Of a DNA stretch of 64,000 nucleotides, positions 1-12,770 are shown in pieces; positions within the stretch are counted from its first letter, which is position 1, and every line of letters starts with the position of its first letter. The notes under the pieces were generated by a model. That model worked only from the letters and a program-made list of their open reading frames with translations. It ran no database searches and was not told the DNA's origin. The stretch comes from Acanthornis magna (taxonomy: Eukaryota > Chordata > Aves > Passeriformes > Acanthizidae): positions 7,313,001 to 7,377,000 of the forward strand of contig JAWUZG010000084.1 of assembly GCA_036785705.1 (NCBI GenBank), given 5' to 3'. The position numbers and the translations under genes were made by a program.

Positions 1-2244
1 ACAAAACAGAATCTTTTTTCTGTATGAAACTATTAGCATCTTTGAACCAAGTAAGTAGTTTTCTGTGCAGACATCAAGTTTACTATCAATCAGAAACTTA
101 TTAACAGCTGTGTTAGTCCTAATTAAGTGCAAAGCAATGGCAGACTTTTTAATTAAGTCTTATTTTCCTAAGAGGAGCCTGATGGGGTTTTTTTTCCTTT
201 CTCTTTCCCACCTCCATCCTTATTTATTGTGCAAAGTCGGCTTTAAAAATAACTGGGACACAAGATGGGGCCATTGACATGGGGCCAGGGCACCAGGAAA
301 TATTTCCTTTAGGCTGTATTGTGATTATACTGACCATATTTTATTCCTCTGGTTTTGCAAAATAATTCTGATTTTTTTAAGCTTTTCTGCAGTGTTTTTC
401 ATTTTGATATCTTTTTTAGCTCTCCTTTTGCCTGAAGTGTATTTCCTATATACTCAGTTTCAACAGAAGTAGAATTGAATTTTAGTGTATAAATTCACAA
501 CAGAGAAAGTGGAAATGTGGGACATCAGCAGAAAGGTCCTCGTTGCCTCACTAGACCTGTGTGTGTGCGGTACAATGTAGTAAATGCTCCGTTGTTATGA
601 GAAAGAGTTAGCCTCACAGGGAAGTTGAAATTTAGAAGTTTCTAGAAGCATTTGATTTTCTTAGTCCTGAGCAGTGCCAAGTGGTATAATTGCCCTTGTG
701 AAGGAGGGGAAGTGCCCTGCAAACTCTGTTAGTCTGCACTTCCTACCCATCACTATTTAAGCTGGAGGATTTCTGTAACCACAAACCATGGATGGATTGT
801 TACTTTGCCCAGAGGATAAGTAAGAGGGAAGACCAAACTCTTACTGCTCTTGACAAAGTATCGTCAAGCACAAATATTTTTCTTTACCATTATAGGTATA
901 AAATTCCTTTACCTGAGCTCTGTTCAGTCTACATTTTAACCTGAGATAAAATGTCTCAAGGTAAATCTAGACCCTGATGATCTCACAGTCACACCAAGGA
1001 CTCCTGTGAAACGCTGACAATTTCAGGGCATGAGGATCTGTCTCCTGCAGTTTAAACAGAGGGTGGATCACCACATGAGGTGAATTTCAGGGTTTACTTC
1101 TCAAACCAAATCCCTGGGTTTGCTCTTGCATTTTTTAGGCAGCAGACGGTTTTCCTTTGGACAATGTGATCAGCAGGAAAAAATTAACGTGCTCCTGTCA
1201 AAAGGTGCTCCAAATGTGCAAGGAGGGAGGGATCAAGGCGTTGTTCAGCAAGTTTAAAGGGAAGCTTAAAAGCCATTAAACCTCATGATGTTGGCTAGCT
1301 AGGCTTAACACTGTGAGCTCTGGGGAGCAGGAATTGTTTTCTAAGGGTTTGCAGACCACTTGTTGCAACCTGAGCTGGCTTGAGCCTAAGGCACTGATGT
1401 AATGTAAGCACTGAGGTCAGTAAAATCATAGTAGCAGTTGTGGTGGCTTTAAAAATGCTCTGGCTCAATTATGGCAGTAAATCCAAGTCTAGATATAGCA
1501 GCTCTTCATTTATGGGCACACAGGTATGTCATAATTGTCTATAATAGGGTATGATGGAAATTAAAATGGCAACACTTCACCTCCTGCTTTGTGGAGCAAG
1601 CTAGTGAATTTTTTTTCATGTACACCTATTGTGTGGTTTCTGTACTGTTTCCAGCACATGTTCTGGGTTTGTATATTTAGAAGTTTCTGTTCAGTAATCA
1701 ATATGTGGTCTGCTCTGGTTCATTACAGCTGCAGGGGTTAATGAATGACTATTGTTGATACATTGTCTGATGTTAAAACTTAATCCATATTTGAGTCTAA
1801 TGCCAGCTTTGTTTCCAGGAAGAAAGAACTGAGATAATGGCTAGGCATATTTTAAAGAGAATAGGGGTTTTATAATGGTTATGGATCATTTTTATACCTC
1901 GGTTATCTTGAGTACACTGGAGCTATATGCTTCAGGTTTGTCCAAGTCTGATTACTTTTTTCCTCTTTAATAAAAAGCAGAATACGCTCATGAATTTCTC
2001 CCACTTCTTTTCTCCATCTCTGATCCACTTATATTAGGTTTATATTCACATAAGAAACGCTTATGTCCTCTGAAGAATAAATTTTAGAAGTGTCATTTTA
2101 CTTCTTTTGATTGCAATAGCAATGATAGGTTAAGGTAGGATCCTTGACGTCTGAACAGGATGCTCTAAGGTGCTCTGGACAAGGCAGCTGCTTGTAAACA
2201 AACCTGTGTTGGCAGCTGTTAGAGGTGCTTGGAAAGCGTTGTCA
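1..2244. other. Unique AT-rich non-coding DNA
   Basis: No gene, RNA gene or recognisable repeat was found on either strand. The only open frames are short and without splice-site or family support. The sequence is AT-rich with scattered short T and A runs, as expected for an intron or intergenic DNA. The stretch just before the CR1 tail (about 2130-2244) may contain further decayed CR1 sequence, but I cannot align it confidently. Confidence 0.6.
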
Positions 2245-2420
2245 GACATTGGAGTGGGCTGCCCAGGGAAGTGGTGGAGTCACATCCCTGGGGGTATTCA
2301 AGAAATGACTGGACATTGCACTCAGTGCAATGGTCTGGCTGACAAGGTGGTGTTTGGTCATGGGTTGAACTCGGTGATCTTGGAGGTCTTTTCCAACATA
2401 AAAGATTCTGTGATTCTCTA
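2245..2420 (+). mobile_element. CR1 LINE 3' fragment, plus strand
   Basis: This is a truncated copy of the chicken-repeat-1 (CR1) non-LTR retrotransposon. It opens with the CR1 3'-region text 'ggagtgggctgcccaggg' (2251-2268), continues through 'gtggtggagtcacatccctg' and ends with the CR1-type tail 'gaggtcttttccaac' followed by two degenerate copies of the 8-bp terminal repeat (attctgtg, 2405-2420). CR1 copies are normally 5'-truncated, and only about 175 bp of 3' sequence remain here. A longer open frame runs through it, but it is 3'-terminal CR1 sequence and not a host gene. The element is diverged and inactive. The subfamily cannot be set by eye. Confidence 0.85.
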
Positions 2421-3963
2421 ATGGAGACCTTGGAAATTACTTTTTAAAAACAGATAGTAACCGTAAGATTCCTGAAGCTTCTGCCCATTTTCCATGTAAA
2501 ATATCTGCTTTCCAAAGGTAGAAGTTTGTTTTGGCAGCTCTTAGATTGCCAAGAGCTCTACAACACTTACCTTGCACCACTCTCCCATGTTTAGCAAGGA
2601 TTTTTGTAACTGTTGGAATTTCTTTGCTTTTCTGTTCAAATTAAACATATTAAGGACCACTATAAATGACACTGTGTTTATTTAACTAACTGCTATTTTT
2701 TGGCAAAATTTGAATTAAGCTTTAACAAAAATATGTGATAAAGCTGAATTTATCTTTCATGTTGATTCTGTGAAATAGTGCAGCATAGGTTTTCATGTCT
2801 ATCCTTACAATTTCCATGTAAAATAGAAAATTATTATGCAAACATTACTATATTCCAAATCAGAGCCTGCAAATAAAATATGGTTCTTAAAAAAAAAAAA
2901 TACTCTGTTTCCATTAGTAGATGGTTTGCTAATTATCTATAAAGGCACAAGGATAAGGCAGCCATGGGTGTGACTGTTGAAGACTATATTAGGGAGTTGT
3001 TGGAGGCTTCTTAGCATTTACTAGGAAATGTTTTGGAATAGATGGCACATTATTACTCACTGTCAAAGAAAAGGAGACTGTGGGGTGAAAGAGAAGGAAG
3101 TGGAACCAGCAGTACAAGGGTGACTGCCATTAGAGGTTGCTGATAAAGAAAGGAGACTGCACCTGTCTGGAATGAGGAAAGTCAGCAAGAACATCTTTGA
3201 AAGAGATAAAAGGACTCTCATCCCCCCTTTTCTCCCTTTATTTATTCAGTGAACTTCAGCCCTTGCAGAAAGCACCTGGCTGACAGCTCTGTACCTCGTA
3301 GTCCTTGGTGTATTCCCAGCAGGGTGTACACTGCAGACATCTACAGCACCAGTTTCCCGTTTGCTCTCCTGACGGGAAATGTTGGCTATGCTTTTATTTC
3401 CAAGGTGTGTCCCTGCCTGCCCACCTCTGCAGCCGGGTGGGCACAGGCTGGGGTGTCTGCAGGCTTGGAGGCTGGACTAAAATGAGGCAGCTAATGCTGT
3501 TAGTGCCCCAGCCATCATCCCCACCCTTTGGTGGATGTTGCCACCCCTGAGGCAATGATGTCTAATCCACTCATGAATCAATTATTGAGCTGTCGCATTT
3601 TTCAGCCTGGCCTATTAAATTAAACTGACATCAGTCTCATCTCACAAAGACATTAGATAGTGATGAATTTCAGGTACTGTTAACCTGGTTTTGAATTGGC
3701 CAGCTAGAGACAGACAGATTCATTTTACATTCCAGCTGCCAGAACCCTGTCATGTCCTATCTTGCTGTTGTGGCTTTTTGATCAATGGCCTTCCTTGCTA
3801 ACTCCTGAGAAGGAGCAATTTCATAAGAAGAAGGAGAGCATAAGAAAGACAAAAAGGTCAAAACCTGGATTTTTTTATTTCTGTCTTTGGTAGAACTGGG
3901 AGGAAGAGGGTGCATATGTAAACAGTGAGATTGGCTGGCTGGTTAAAAAAGCTTCACTGAAAG
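2421..3963. other. Unique non-coding DNA between two CR1 fragments
   Basis: No supported gene. A short A run lies near 2889-2900. A slightly GC-richer stretch at about 3245-3560 holds two overlapping open frames of about 80 codons in different phases. Neither shows a recognisable domain or a clear acceptor/donor pair, so they are treated as chance. Confidence 0.55.
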
Positions 3964-4155
3964 AATCATAGGATGGTTTATGTTGGAAGGGACCTTAAAA
4001 AATCATCTAGTTCCTCCTGCCATGGTTAGGGACACCTTTCACTAAACCAGGTTGCTCAAAGCCCCATCCAACCTGGCCTTGAGCTCCTCCAGGGATGGAG
4101 CATCCATATCTTCTCTGAGCAACCTGTGCCAGTGCCTCACCACCCTCATAGTGAA
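3964..4155 (-). mobile_element. CR1 LINE 3' fragment, minus strand
   Basis: The plus-strand text 'gaatcataggatggttta' then 'ttggaagggacctta' (3964-4000) is the reverse complement of the CR1 3' tail, so the element points left with its 3' end at about 3964. It continues through 'caggttgctcaaagccccat', 'aacctggccttgagc' and 'cctgtgccagtgcctcacca', all typical of the CR1 3' untranslated region. It fades near 4155. The copy is 5'-truncated and somewhat diverged, with no coding capacity left. The open frames crossing it on both strands are artefacts of this repeat. Confidence 0.9.
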
Positions 4156-6839
4156 GAAAAAGCACAATACTGCCTATAAGGATTTTAAAAGGCACTGCGT
4201 GGAATTCATGCAGTCCAAGTTAGGGCAGTTTATATCCATGGAAAACCAGAAAGGATGTATTCTATATTGTCAACAGTATTGCTTTATACCTTCAGTACAC
4301 CTGCTGAGGATAGGCCCTGCTTGCGCTGTGCTCTACTTCATCTGTGGGGTACACCTGGTCAGAAAAATGTGGAAACTTTTTACTTTGGCCTGTTAAAATG
4401 TGGAAGGTGCTCAGACTTTTCTGAGCTGAACCTGCATGTGTTTGGCTTTGTGTGTACTCATTCCCTTATTCAGTTCTGGTTTTATTGGTCCCTGAAATAT
4501 AACAAAGAGGTGTTGATTCGCTGCTCCTACAGTTTATCCTCTTTTCTCCAGCCAGCACTTAGGGGGCATTTGTGAGTGTCGGTGTGCTTCCTTTTGACTC
4601 CTCAAGGCAAGATGGAGCCGTGGGAGACCTGTTTCCATGGATGGCCAGAAGGACAGCCTGTGGGTTTGCAGAGTGGGATGCTGACCTGTACTGGTGCCCC
4701 ATAAAGCCTGTGTTTGTGAGTGCACATCTCTTCAAAGGCACTTGTCTTTCACACAGTGAAAAAAAAAAAATCGACAAGGAAATGCTGCCAGATATTTCCT
4801 GCCTGCTGGAGCTGTGGATTCATTACTATTAATAGAACTCTTAATTGACTATTTGAGAGAAGCTATAAAAATTGATTGGATGCATATGAGGAAGTAAACA
4901 CGGGTCAGTCTGTAGTGGTGCAATGATATGAATTTGATGACCTATTAGGACACTTTTGTGTCTAACAAAGGATTTTTTAATAAACATTAAACACTTCACC
5001 CAAATTCTGCCCTCTAGCACTTCTCACAGTCTAATGAATGTATAATGAAAGCAAATATTTGGTATAGCAAAAGAATCCCATTTTTTAAAATCTCATTCCT
5101 GTACATTTTTAAGAGGTTAGGTTACTTGACATGTAAAGCATCTCTGAATTTTAAGTGAGGCCAGATTAGTAAAACTCTGTAGTTGGTCTTTCATCTTAAT
5201 GTGACCAAGAATGTCCTCTAGCTCACTCTATTTACTAAGAAATTAAAAAATAGCAAATTGCACATCATTGCAGGCCATATGTCCATTCCTCTCCTGGGCT
5301 CTGCTCTACAGCAATGTTAATTGACTTGCACAAACCCTCTTCTCCTGAGTTGTGACCACTGCTGGTGAAACAATCAACAATGCTCCTGACCAGAATAGGG
5401 AATGAAAAAACAGAAGTAAAACACTGAACCACATTAAGAATAAATTAATTTCTGCAAAAGGAAGATAAAAATTTAATACTGACATTTAACCTAGGCTCTC
5501 AAAGGTAGAATCTTCAGTTTTAAGCTCACTTAAAAAGGAGGTATTGCAGGCTCGGTGTGGCCTGAAAGTCAGAGAGTTTTTAAAGGCACTTCACACTGAG
5601 AAAGCAAAATCAGTAATATACAAACCATTGATTGTTACATGTTTGTTTCTGGTTTAGACTTTGACTAAGGCACACAAATTTTTTTTAAAAACCTGCAAGG
5701 GTTGTTAAATAAACATAATGTATTCTGATACTGGGCAAATAACTTGATAAATCTGTATGTAAAAGATAAATTTGATTAGATTACATTGAACAGAAGCAAA
5801 AAGAACCACAAGCTTGTAGTGTATTAATGAGCTTACTTTTTAACTTTTCACTTGCGTCTTCAGAGAACCTCCATTAAATCACAAGCTTTGTCTTTTATGC
5901 TGATACATAGTGTTTAGAGGAGGATGCGTGACTCCATGTCCATAGCACTGTGGAATGTAATGGGACACACCTGGGTGCAGGAGCCAGCTGAAGGCAATTT
6001 TCCCCACAGCCTGTTCCCAGGTGCTGGGAGCTGCCCTGGGCACCTGGCCCAGCCCATAAAGAGGTGTTAGTGGGCTCATACTGTCTTTGGGCAGCCGAAC
6101 CTTTGTCTTTGGGCCTTCTTGGCTAAGGGCTTGGCAAGGCTGTGGGAAGGAGAGAGGAAGAGCTCAGAAGAGGGGTCAGAGCCTGGCAGGAGCCCGGGCT
6201 GCAGCCCTGGAGCTGTCTGCACTCTCCTGAGTGGCTTTAAGTCTATCTCTGCCCACCTGCTGTCCCTAGTATCTGCAGAGTGCTCAGTCCTCTATCAGCC
6301 AGGGGAGATCAACCAAAGGTAATTTTTGTGAATGTTCCTTCTAATGCTCACCTTTGAGGGTGCCTGTGGGGCTGTTTCTCGGTGAACTTCACCCCAACCT
6401 GATACAGAATGTGCGATTTTCCAATTTCTCTGCAGGTTTATGCAGCCCAGTCTTCATTCATTGCCCATACCAAACTTTCTTTGTTTTCTTTGTTTTCTGG
6501 AATTGTGTTAGAAAACATGATCAGGACAGAATTCCTTGCACTTTCCTTCTTACATTAAAAAAAACAACAAAATACCTAAAAGAGTAGGTCTTGTGGATGT
6601 AGAGAAAATACTTCAAATATGAAAACTGAAAAGACTCAGAAATGAAAAAGCAAATATAAGGATAACTTCATTATCATTAATAGCCTGATCACTTTCTCTA
6701 GCACTTTCATAATTTTTTTACTCCTCAAAGCAGCCAGTGCACAAAAATGGAACATTACTATGGTAGGCTTATTCCAGATTTCTTTATAATGTTATTTGTT
6801 TAGTAGCTATGAAGTTAGAATATTAATTTTAATAGCACC

Positions 6840-6853
6840 TTTTTTTTTTTTTT
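6840..6853. repeat. Poly(T) tract
   Basis: An uninterrupted run of 14 T. No adjoining retroposon body was recognised in either orientation, so it is listed as a simple repeat. Confidence 0.85.
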
Positions 6854-9800
6854 GCCTACGCATGGTCAATCTATCTTTTTACTATGACAAGTTATTTTAA
6901 ACTACTTAGTATTCAGGATATTTGCAGTTGCAGTGAACAAGTTCATTTGAACACCAAATCAATCAGTATTTTCACTAGAGAGAAATTTTTAAGCACTAAT
7001 TAAGAATGAAAAAGTGATCTACATTCTCTAATACAATATTAATGTGCTGAGAGGGGCGATCCCAACTGCATGAGGAAAAAATGCAGCTATGCATATGCTT
7101 GTCTTAAGAAAGGGTTCTTTATGTCACTTAGAATAATTTAATGGATAAAAAGTGGTTCTTTTATTACTACTAATGAATTGAAATCCCATCAAATTGCAAG
7201 ACATCAACACAAGGATATTACTTTGAAATTATAAGTGCTGTAGATTATCCCAGTGATAATGGAGGCCATGAGCACTTTGTGGGATGGATGGACTGTTCTT
7301 GTGGTGCTGTGCTGGAGTTACCTTTCAGCAGTGCGTAGATCACAGCTAAGAGTTATGCTAGGTGCTTATTTCTGTTATTCTGTGTTGAAATATCAACCTA
7401 TCTACTCATAATGAGACAGCTTTAAAAAACATAATTACAGAGGCCGTGGGGAAATCATGTCCTTTAGGTTGATCAGGGCATGCACTGATCTGCTGAGGGG
7501 AGTGGTGGAGCCTTGCTGATGAAGCAACTAAATACTCATGTTGATGGATCGATTGGACATGTAATGGTGGGAAGGGTACTGACCTGGCTCTGTGTTCCAG
7601 TGGCCATATTCTCCTCTGATGCCTGTAGTTTGGGTTTTGTGTGCTTTGAGGTAGGGGGAGCAGCACATGAAATGGCCCTGGGGGAAGGGGAGCTGAGTTT
7701 TCTACAGGAATCAGCCTTGGATGGAGGGTGCCCTGTTTAGGTAGAGATTAGGTTGCATGGGAAAAGGATTTTACAGGCCTCCAACAACTGGAGGGCAGGT
7801 CAGGAGACCTAAAAAGAAAGAAACCGGTGCTTTAACCGGAAGAGGCTTTGTCACCTTGACTTAGATAGCTTTGTTTCCGCTTGACACCCACTTGGCTCTT
7901 TAGAGTCTATCTGCCAGGAACATTGCTGAACAATAAGGTGACAACCTCACCCTATCAAAATGACATATAATACAATTTCTTTTAGGTAGTGTTTGAACTT
8001 GTCTTACCATAAAAGTATTTTTAGAGCACAGGCACCTTGGGGGAACATCTGAAAATGTGAACAGATAAAAAGAAAAAGAACCTGAAGTTGAATTGTTGAA
8101 CTAAAGATTGCCTGGTCTCTCCAAGGATTTCATTAGTGACTTTCCTGTGAAACAGTTTCAGGAGCCTATTTACAGCAGTTTTGGTTTTTTTATTCTGGTG
8201 ACTCTCTTGCATTAATTTGTATAACTGCTTTTTTTCCTTATGATATTTCTGGAAGTGTTATCTAAATGTATCATTTAAAAGGATTGTTGGCGTAACTATT
8301 TTAAGATAGTATCTTTATGGAATAGACTTTTTTTTAGGACAGCGAAGGATATATAATCTCTTTCTGATTATCTAGGGGGAAAAGTATTTATTATTCATAA
8401 ACACAGAATTTGTGCATATAAAAGCAGAGCCATTGAAGTTGGCTCGATATACACAAGTTGAAATCAATCCACATTGTTCTTTAAGTACTTGTTTTGCAGT
8501 TTTTGCATGAAGAGTCTGCAAGTAAAACAATCAAACTTCTGCTCCCTTGCTGGTTTATAAATAGTTTATATATTAGGCATTTAGTATGTGTTTTTTTAAT
8601 AAATCATTACTTGTCCTGAAATTCAGGATGCTTTGATCTGTGCATGTTTTCACAAATATGTAGCACCTTTATGATGACCCTAGTGCTAATAACAAACTGT
8701 ATGGGAGGGCTTTTCACAGGAATGTTCCAAGTTTTTGCAGTTTGGTGGGCAGCAGCCTTGGCTGTGTGCCATATCACGTTTTCTGCGTGCACCACTGAGT
8801 GGGTGTTGTTGGAGATACTGCAAAACCAGGCTCAAAGTTACGGAGCACAGGATGGAAACACCTCTGTGAGATATCGCTGTGATAATCCCAGCCTCACAAA
8901 GTAAAGCTACTTCTAAAAGATCCCTTCAAAAGAGAATAGGAAATGTAATTGGGGAAGTGAGTGGAGTCATGTGGGAAAATATTTGTACCAGATGACTCTT
9001 TTCCAGAACTGCGCTGTTACATTAAAGAGCTAATGTGTAAGTTAATGCTGCCTTGAGGCAGGATTAACTTCTGATGTGTAGGGATTGAAGATTGCTAATG
9101 GCCTAGCTAGCATGAAAGCCAGCCTGCCTGAGAAGGTGACTTACTGTACTTGCTTCTCTTACCTGGCAATTGCTTGGTTTGTTATGCTGAGCACCTGGCA
9201 CCAAATTCCCTTTCCCAGCTCCTGAGGGGGCACCAGAGCTGTTGCCAAATCCAAGGCAGGACAGAGCCATTGGTGAGGCAATTTGTGCATGAGAACAAAT
9301 CAATGTGTGTGACTGCCTTCCTCATCTCTCCTTGGGCTGCTCTGCTGGCACAAAAGAGCTTATGCTACTTCCCGGGACGAGACTTGTAGCTGCTGTCAGT
9401 GAGTGAATCCCAAAGAAAATGTCAAAGGTTTGCACACTCTGGGAATGTGATGCTTGTGTTTAGGTGATCCACTTTGCTGTGCTGAGGCTTTTCAGCATGA
9501 GAGAAGGTGCGTTCCTGCATTGATGGAGGGCTTCTGTCAGGGTGGTAAATGCCACGATGGGCGGAGATGAGAGGGTGCCTTCTTCACACCTAGCCCCAGC
9601 TCTTGCTTTTCTCCTCTGTTGTGGTGGGGGGGCTGGGGTCTCTCTGGTGCACCCCAAGTATTGGATCGAGGTAAATTCCCATGGGAGTCTATTCCCCTGT
9701 GCCCCTCTTCAGTCTTGGTGTGAGGAAATGGGCTCACAGCATTGCCTCCCACACACAGCAGGGTCAACTTTGTGTGGGTGGGAATTCTCTGGGGATGCTT

Positions 9801-10162
9801 GCCATGGAGCTTTGTGTTTCTCATTGGATGCTGTCTTTGTAGGGATTTAGTCTCTTTCATAGTTCTTTCTTAAATATGCTCCCAAGCCCTTACTCTGCTC
9901 CCAGTTCCTTCCCTGGAACACTTATCCCAGTGTGCTCAGCTATGCAGAGTGCATTATTTCTTCAGCTTCTGGCTGCTTTCTCACCTCCAGTGTTTTGCTC
10001 CTCCTGGTGGAAAGGCAGAGCACCTTTATGTATCTCAGCTGCAGTAGGTTCTGTTTGTTTGTGCCTCTGTATTGGCAATTGTGCTGTTGATTCGCTTTCT
10101 TATTAAAGTGCATGTTGTTTTAATACTGCTATGTAAATGCCCTCTTAGGATAAAAGGGAATC

Positions 10163-10208
10163 TCAAAAAAACCCCCAAAAAACCAAAAAAAAAAAAAAAC
10201 CAAACCAA
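10163..10208. repeat. A/C-rich low-complexity tract
   Basis: A runs broken by short C runs, including a 15-nt A run near 10185-10199. Such A-rich tracts are common in vertebrate introns. No retroposon body with a polyadenylation signal was seen upstream of it. Confidence 0.8.
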
Positions 10209-11405
10209 GAGATGGGATAAAACAAATTACTTTCCCTCCCTTTTATAAAATGTGTTAATTGTGGGTAGAAGTGCTTGTATAAACTCAGCAGTCTTGTTTT
10301 GGGTTTTTTCCTTGAGTATGTGCTAGTGATTCACTACAAGGCATGTACTTTTAGATTATCTGAATGCCAAAACACTGAAAAATTAAGCCAATTTTAAAAA
10401 ATTGGTCAGGAGTTTCCTTCAATCCACAAGAACCTCCTGTGCCCTTGACTGCTGTCAGGAGTTGAAGGAGAGTAGATTGGTCAGATGAGCTATAAAGACT
10501 GGACATTTAAAATGACTAACAAGAACACATAGATTTGCTGTGAGAAGAGTTATAAAAACGAAAACAAAATCCCCAGAGCCACAGGACCTGGGTGACAAAG
10601 AGGCGTATCCATAAAAAGGTGGATTCTGTAATAGCTATGTCAGGGCTTATAGCATCTTCCTCAGAAGCATCTGGTATTAGTTGTGGTCAGTGTTTGCAGT
10701 GCGGGATTCAGCTGGCCTCTGCAGCTGACCAATTCCCATGTTCTGGTTTCATCTAGCAGGATTCAAAGAGCCTGGATGCTTTTAACCCAAGAAGATGGAC
10801 TTGTGTTATCATAGTTACAGAGTGTTTGGCCAAATCCCCTGCATTTTGCTTGTGAAATGAAGGAGGCAGCAGGAGGATTGTTCTGCTGAAACCAGAGGCA
10901 TCAGACTAACGTGATGCTGGTGTCTGCAATGCCAAACTGCTGCTTTATGGTCTTGCCTTATTTATTTTTCCTTCTTTAAACACAAGGGAAATTTTGAAAT
11001 GATATCTTTTTCTTTTACAGATTTTTGAAATCAGTGGGGGTTAATTAAAAACTAAATTTGGAATCTACAAACACCCAGAAATTATTTACACTGTTGTTAA
11101 TTTCTTCTTTAATATTCATAAGTGTTTTCTGTTAATTAAGAAGAGAGGGAGAACATGAAGAAAGGCTCAGAACAAAAACAGTCTGCATACAGATAAGGGT
11201 CTGAGTTCTTTAAGAACTGGACTAAATACATACTGCCAACACTGAGTGAGGAATTTATATGCAGTGAATGTGTCTTGCAGCTGAAAAATTGGGCAAACTT
11301 GTGTCTTAAACTTACTACATCAGAATTTGATATGATCCTCTTACCACCATGGTTGCCACGTCTCTGCTTTTTGGCATCAGACATTCTGCAGTCCTGGAGC
11401 AGTTT

Positions 11406-11585
11406 CATAGAGTCATTGAATGACCAGGGCTGGAAGAGACCTTAATCTTGTTCCAAACAACCTTTCACCCCACACCAGGTTGCTCAGAGCCCCATCCAGC
11501 CTGGCCTTGAACACTTTCAGGGAAGGGGCATCTCCAACTTCTCTGGGCAGCCTGTGCCAGTGCCTCATCACCCTCAGGATTTTTC
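11406..11585 (-). mobile_element. CR1 LINE 3' fragment, minus strand
   Basis: 'catagagtcattgaatgacc' at the left edge is a degenerate pair of CR1 terminal octamers in reverse complement. It is followed by 'ggctggaagagacctta', 'caggttgctcagagccccat', 'cagcctggccttgaacac', 'cttctctgggcagcctgtgc' and 'cagtgcctcatcaccctca'. The 3' end of the element is at about 11406 and the 5' truncation at about 11585. The order and text match the copies at 3964-4155 and 62511-62912, an internal confirmation that this is one repeat family. It is non-coding and inactive. Confidence 0.92.
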
Positions 11586-12750
11586 CACAGCATCCTCTTC
11601 TAAACTATGCAGCGTTATTTCCTACAAACACTTTATATAAATAATAATAAACGTATAACCTTTCAGTGGTATTAGCCACTTAGCAGCATCCAGAGACTTG
11701 GTCAGAATCAGGGTTTCACCATGCAAGGTGAGACACAGGCAGCCAATTTCTTGCTGTCAGCAGGCATAAGTGCTGCACCTCTCTCGGTGAATATCCTTTC
11801 CTCATATGTGGAGGTATTTGCAGCCTCTTCCACATCGGGGACCTTCACCAGCTTTGTTCTTTCCAATTTTTAGGAGCACTTGTTTAGCTTCATCCCTACA
11901 GTGTATTTACCTTCAGTATTGAAACAACCTCCTAGTGTAAGTCTTGTATTTGAGCTGTTTTGAATACTGACCTGTTGGGCTGCAATTTTTCAACTCTGTA
12001 GGATCTGGATGAGCTTTAAATAATGTATTTTAGAATATACTTATGAATAAAAGTACTCTATTTCCCAGCAAGAGTTGGGATTTGTGTGTTAGTTGTGATA
12101 GTAGAGCAAAGCTGCTCAAGAAATGCTCAGAAACATGAATATATTATTTCATCACATTAGTGTGGCCCAGCTCACTTTCTTTTCCAAAAGGACAAAAAAA
12201 AATGATACTGCTTTTTGTTTGGAGGTCAGTTGATACTTCTCTCTATATTCCCTTCAAATTCATTTGAAAGCCCAGTCTTAAATGATTTTGTGATATTTTG
12301 CTTTAAGCATTCTACTCAGTCAGAAAAGATGCCAGAACAACCTGGTACAGAATAGGTAACCAAATCATATGCTTGTGAACAGCATGTAACTGAGAGAAAT
12401 GCTTAATTTTCAGATGCTAGAAATGTAAATAACCACAAAGAATAAATTTTTTCAAAAAAAGTGAGGATAAACTAGCTTGAAGAGAAATTACTGGATTTCC
12501 TTCTTACTTTCTTTAGCTATACTTCCAACCCTTGTATAGTAGTAAATAATATAATTCATAATACGTTTAATGCATTATAATATCTACTGGCCTAAATGCA
12601 AAGGTAATATAGGCTCTGCATTTTGCATCCACCAGGAGAAGTAACAGTAAAATAAACAGTGCCTTTTGGCCTGTCAATAAACTTCCTGCTGGACTGTGAT
12701 TAGAAGAGTCTTCCTCATACATATATGGGAGAAATATATATTCTGTCTCA

Positions 12751-12770
12751 CAATGTGCCTCAATGTGCCT
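12751..12770. repeat. 10-bp tandem repeat
   Basis: The unit caatgtgcct occurs twice in direct tandem and is followed by the related string acaatgtgta. It is too short to indicate function and is probably a replication-slippage product. Confidence 0.8.

Larger units (their letters stand above)
4156..11405. other. Unique non-coding DNA with one GC-richer patch
   Basis: No gene could be supported. Most of the stretch is AT-rich with simple tracts: a 14-nt T run at 6840-6853 and an A/C-rich low-complexity stretch at 10163-10208. About 5880-6320 is clearly GC-richer (runs such as 'aggagcccgggctgcagccc') but CpG-poor and without a usable gene model. About 9200-10080 has several open frames of 65-107 codons on both strands that overlap each other and match no family I know. 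A TATA-like 'catataaaag' sits near 8416-8425, with no other promoter element beside it. Confidence 0.55.

Noticed and set aside
2170..2421. An 83-codon frame ending near a repeat.
   Set aside because: Most of it is CR1 3' sequence.
6250..6262. A reverse-strand CTCF-like string (cccacctgctgtc).
   Set aside because: It differs from the core at two of twelve positions, including a strongly conserved one.
8416..8425. A TATA box (catataaaag).
   Set aside because: No GC box, initiator or downstream frame accompanies it. Such strings are common in AT-rich DNA.
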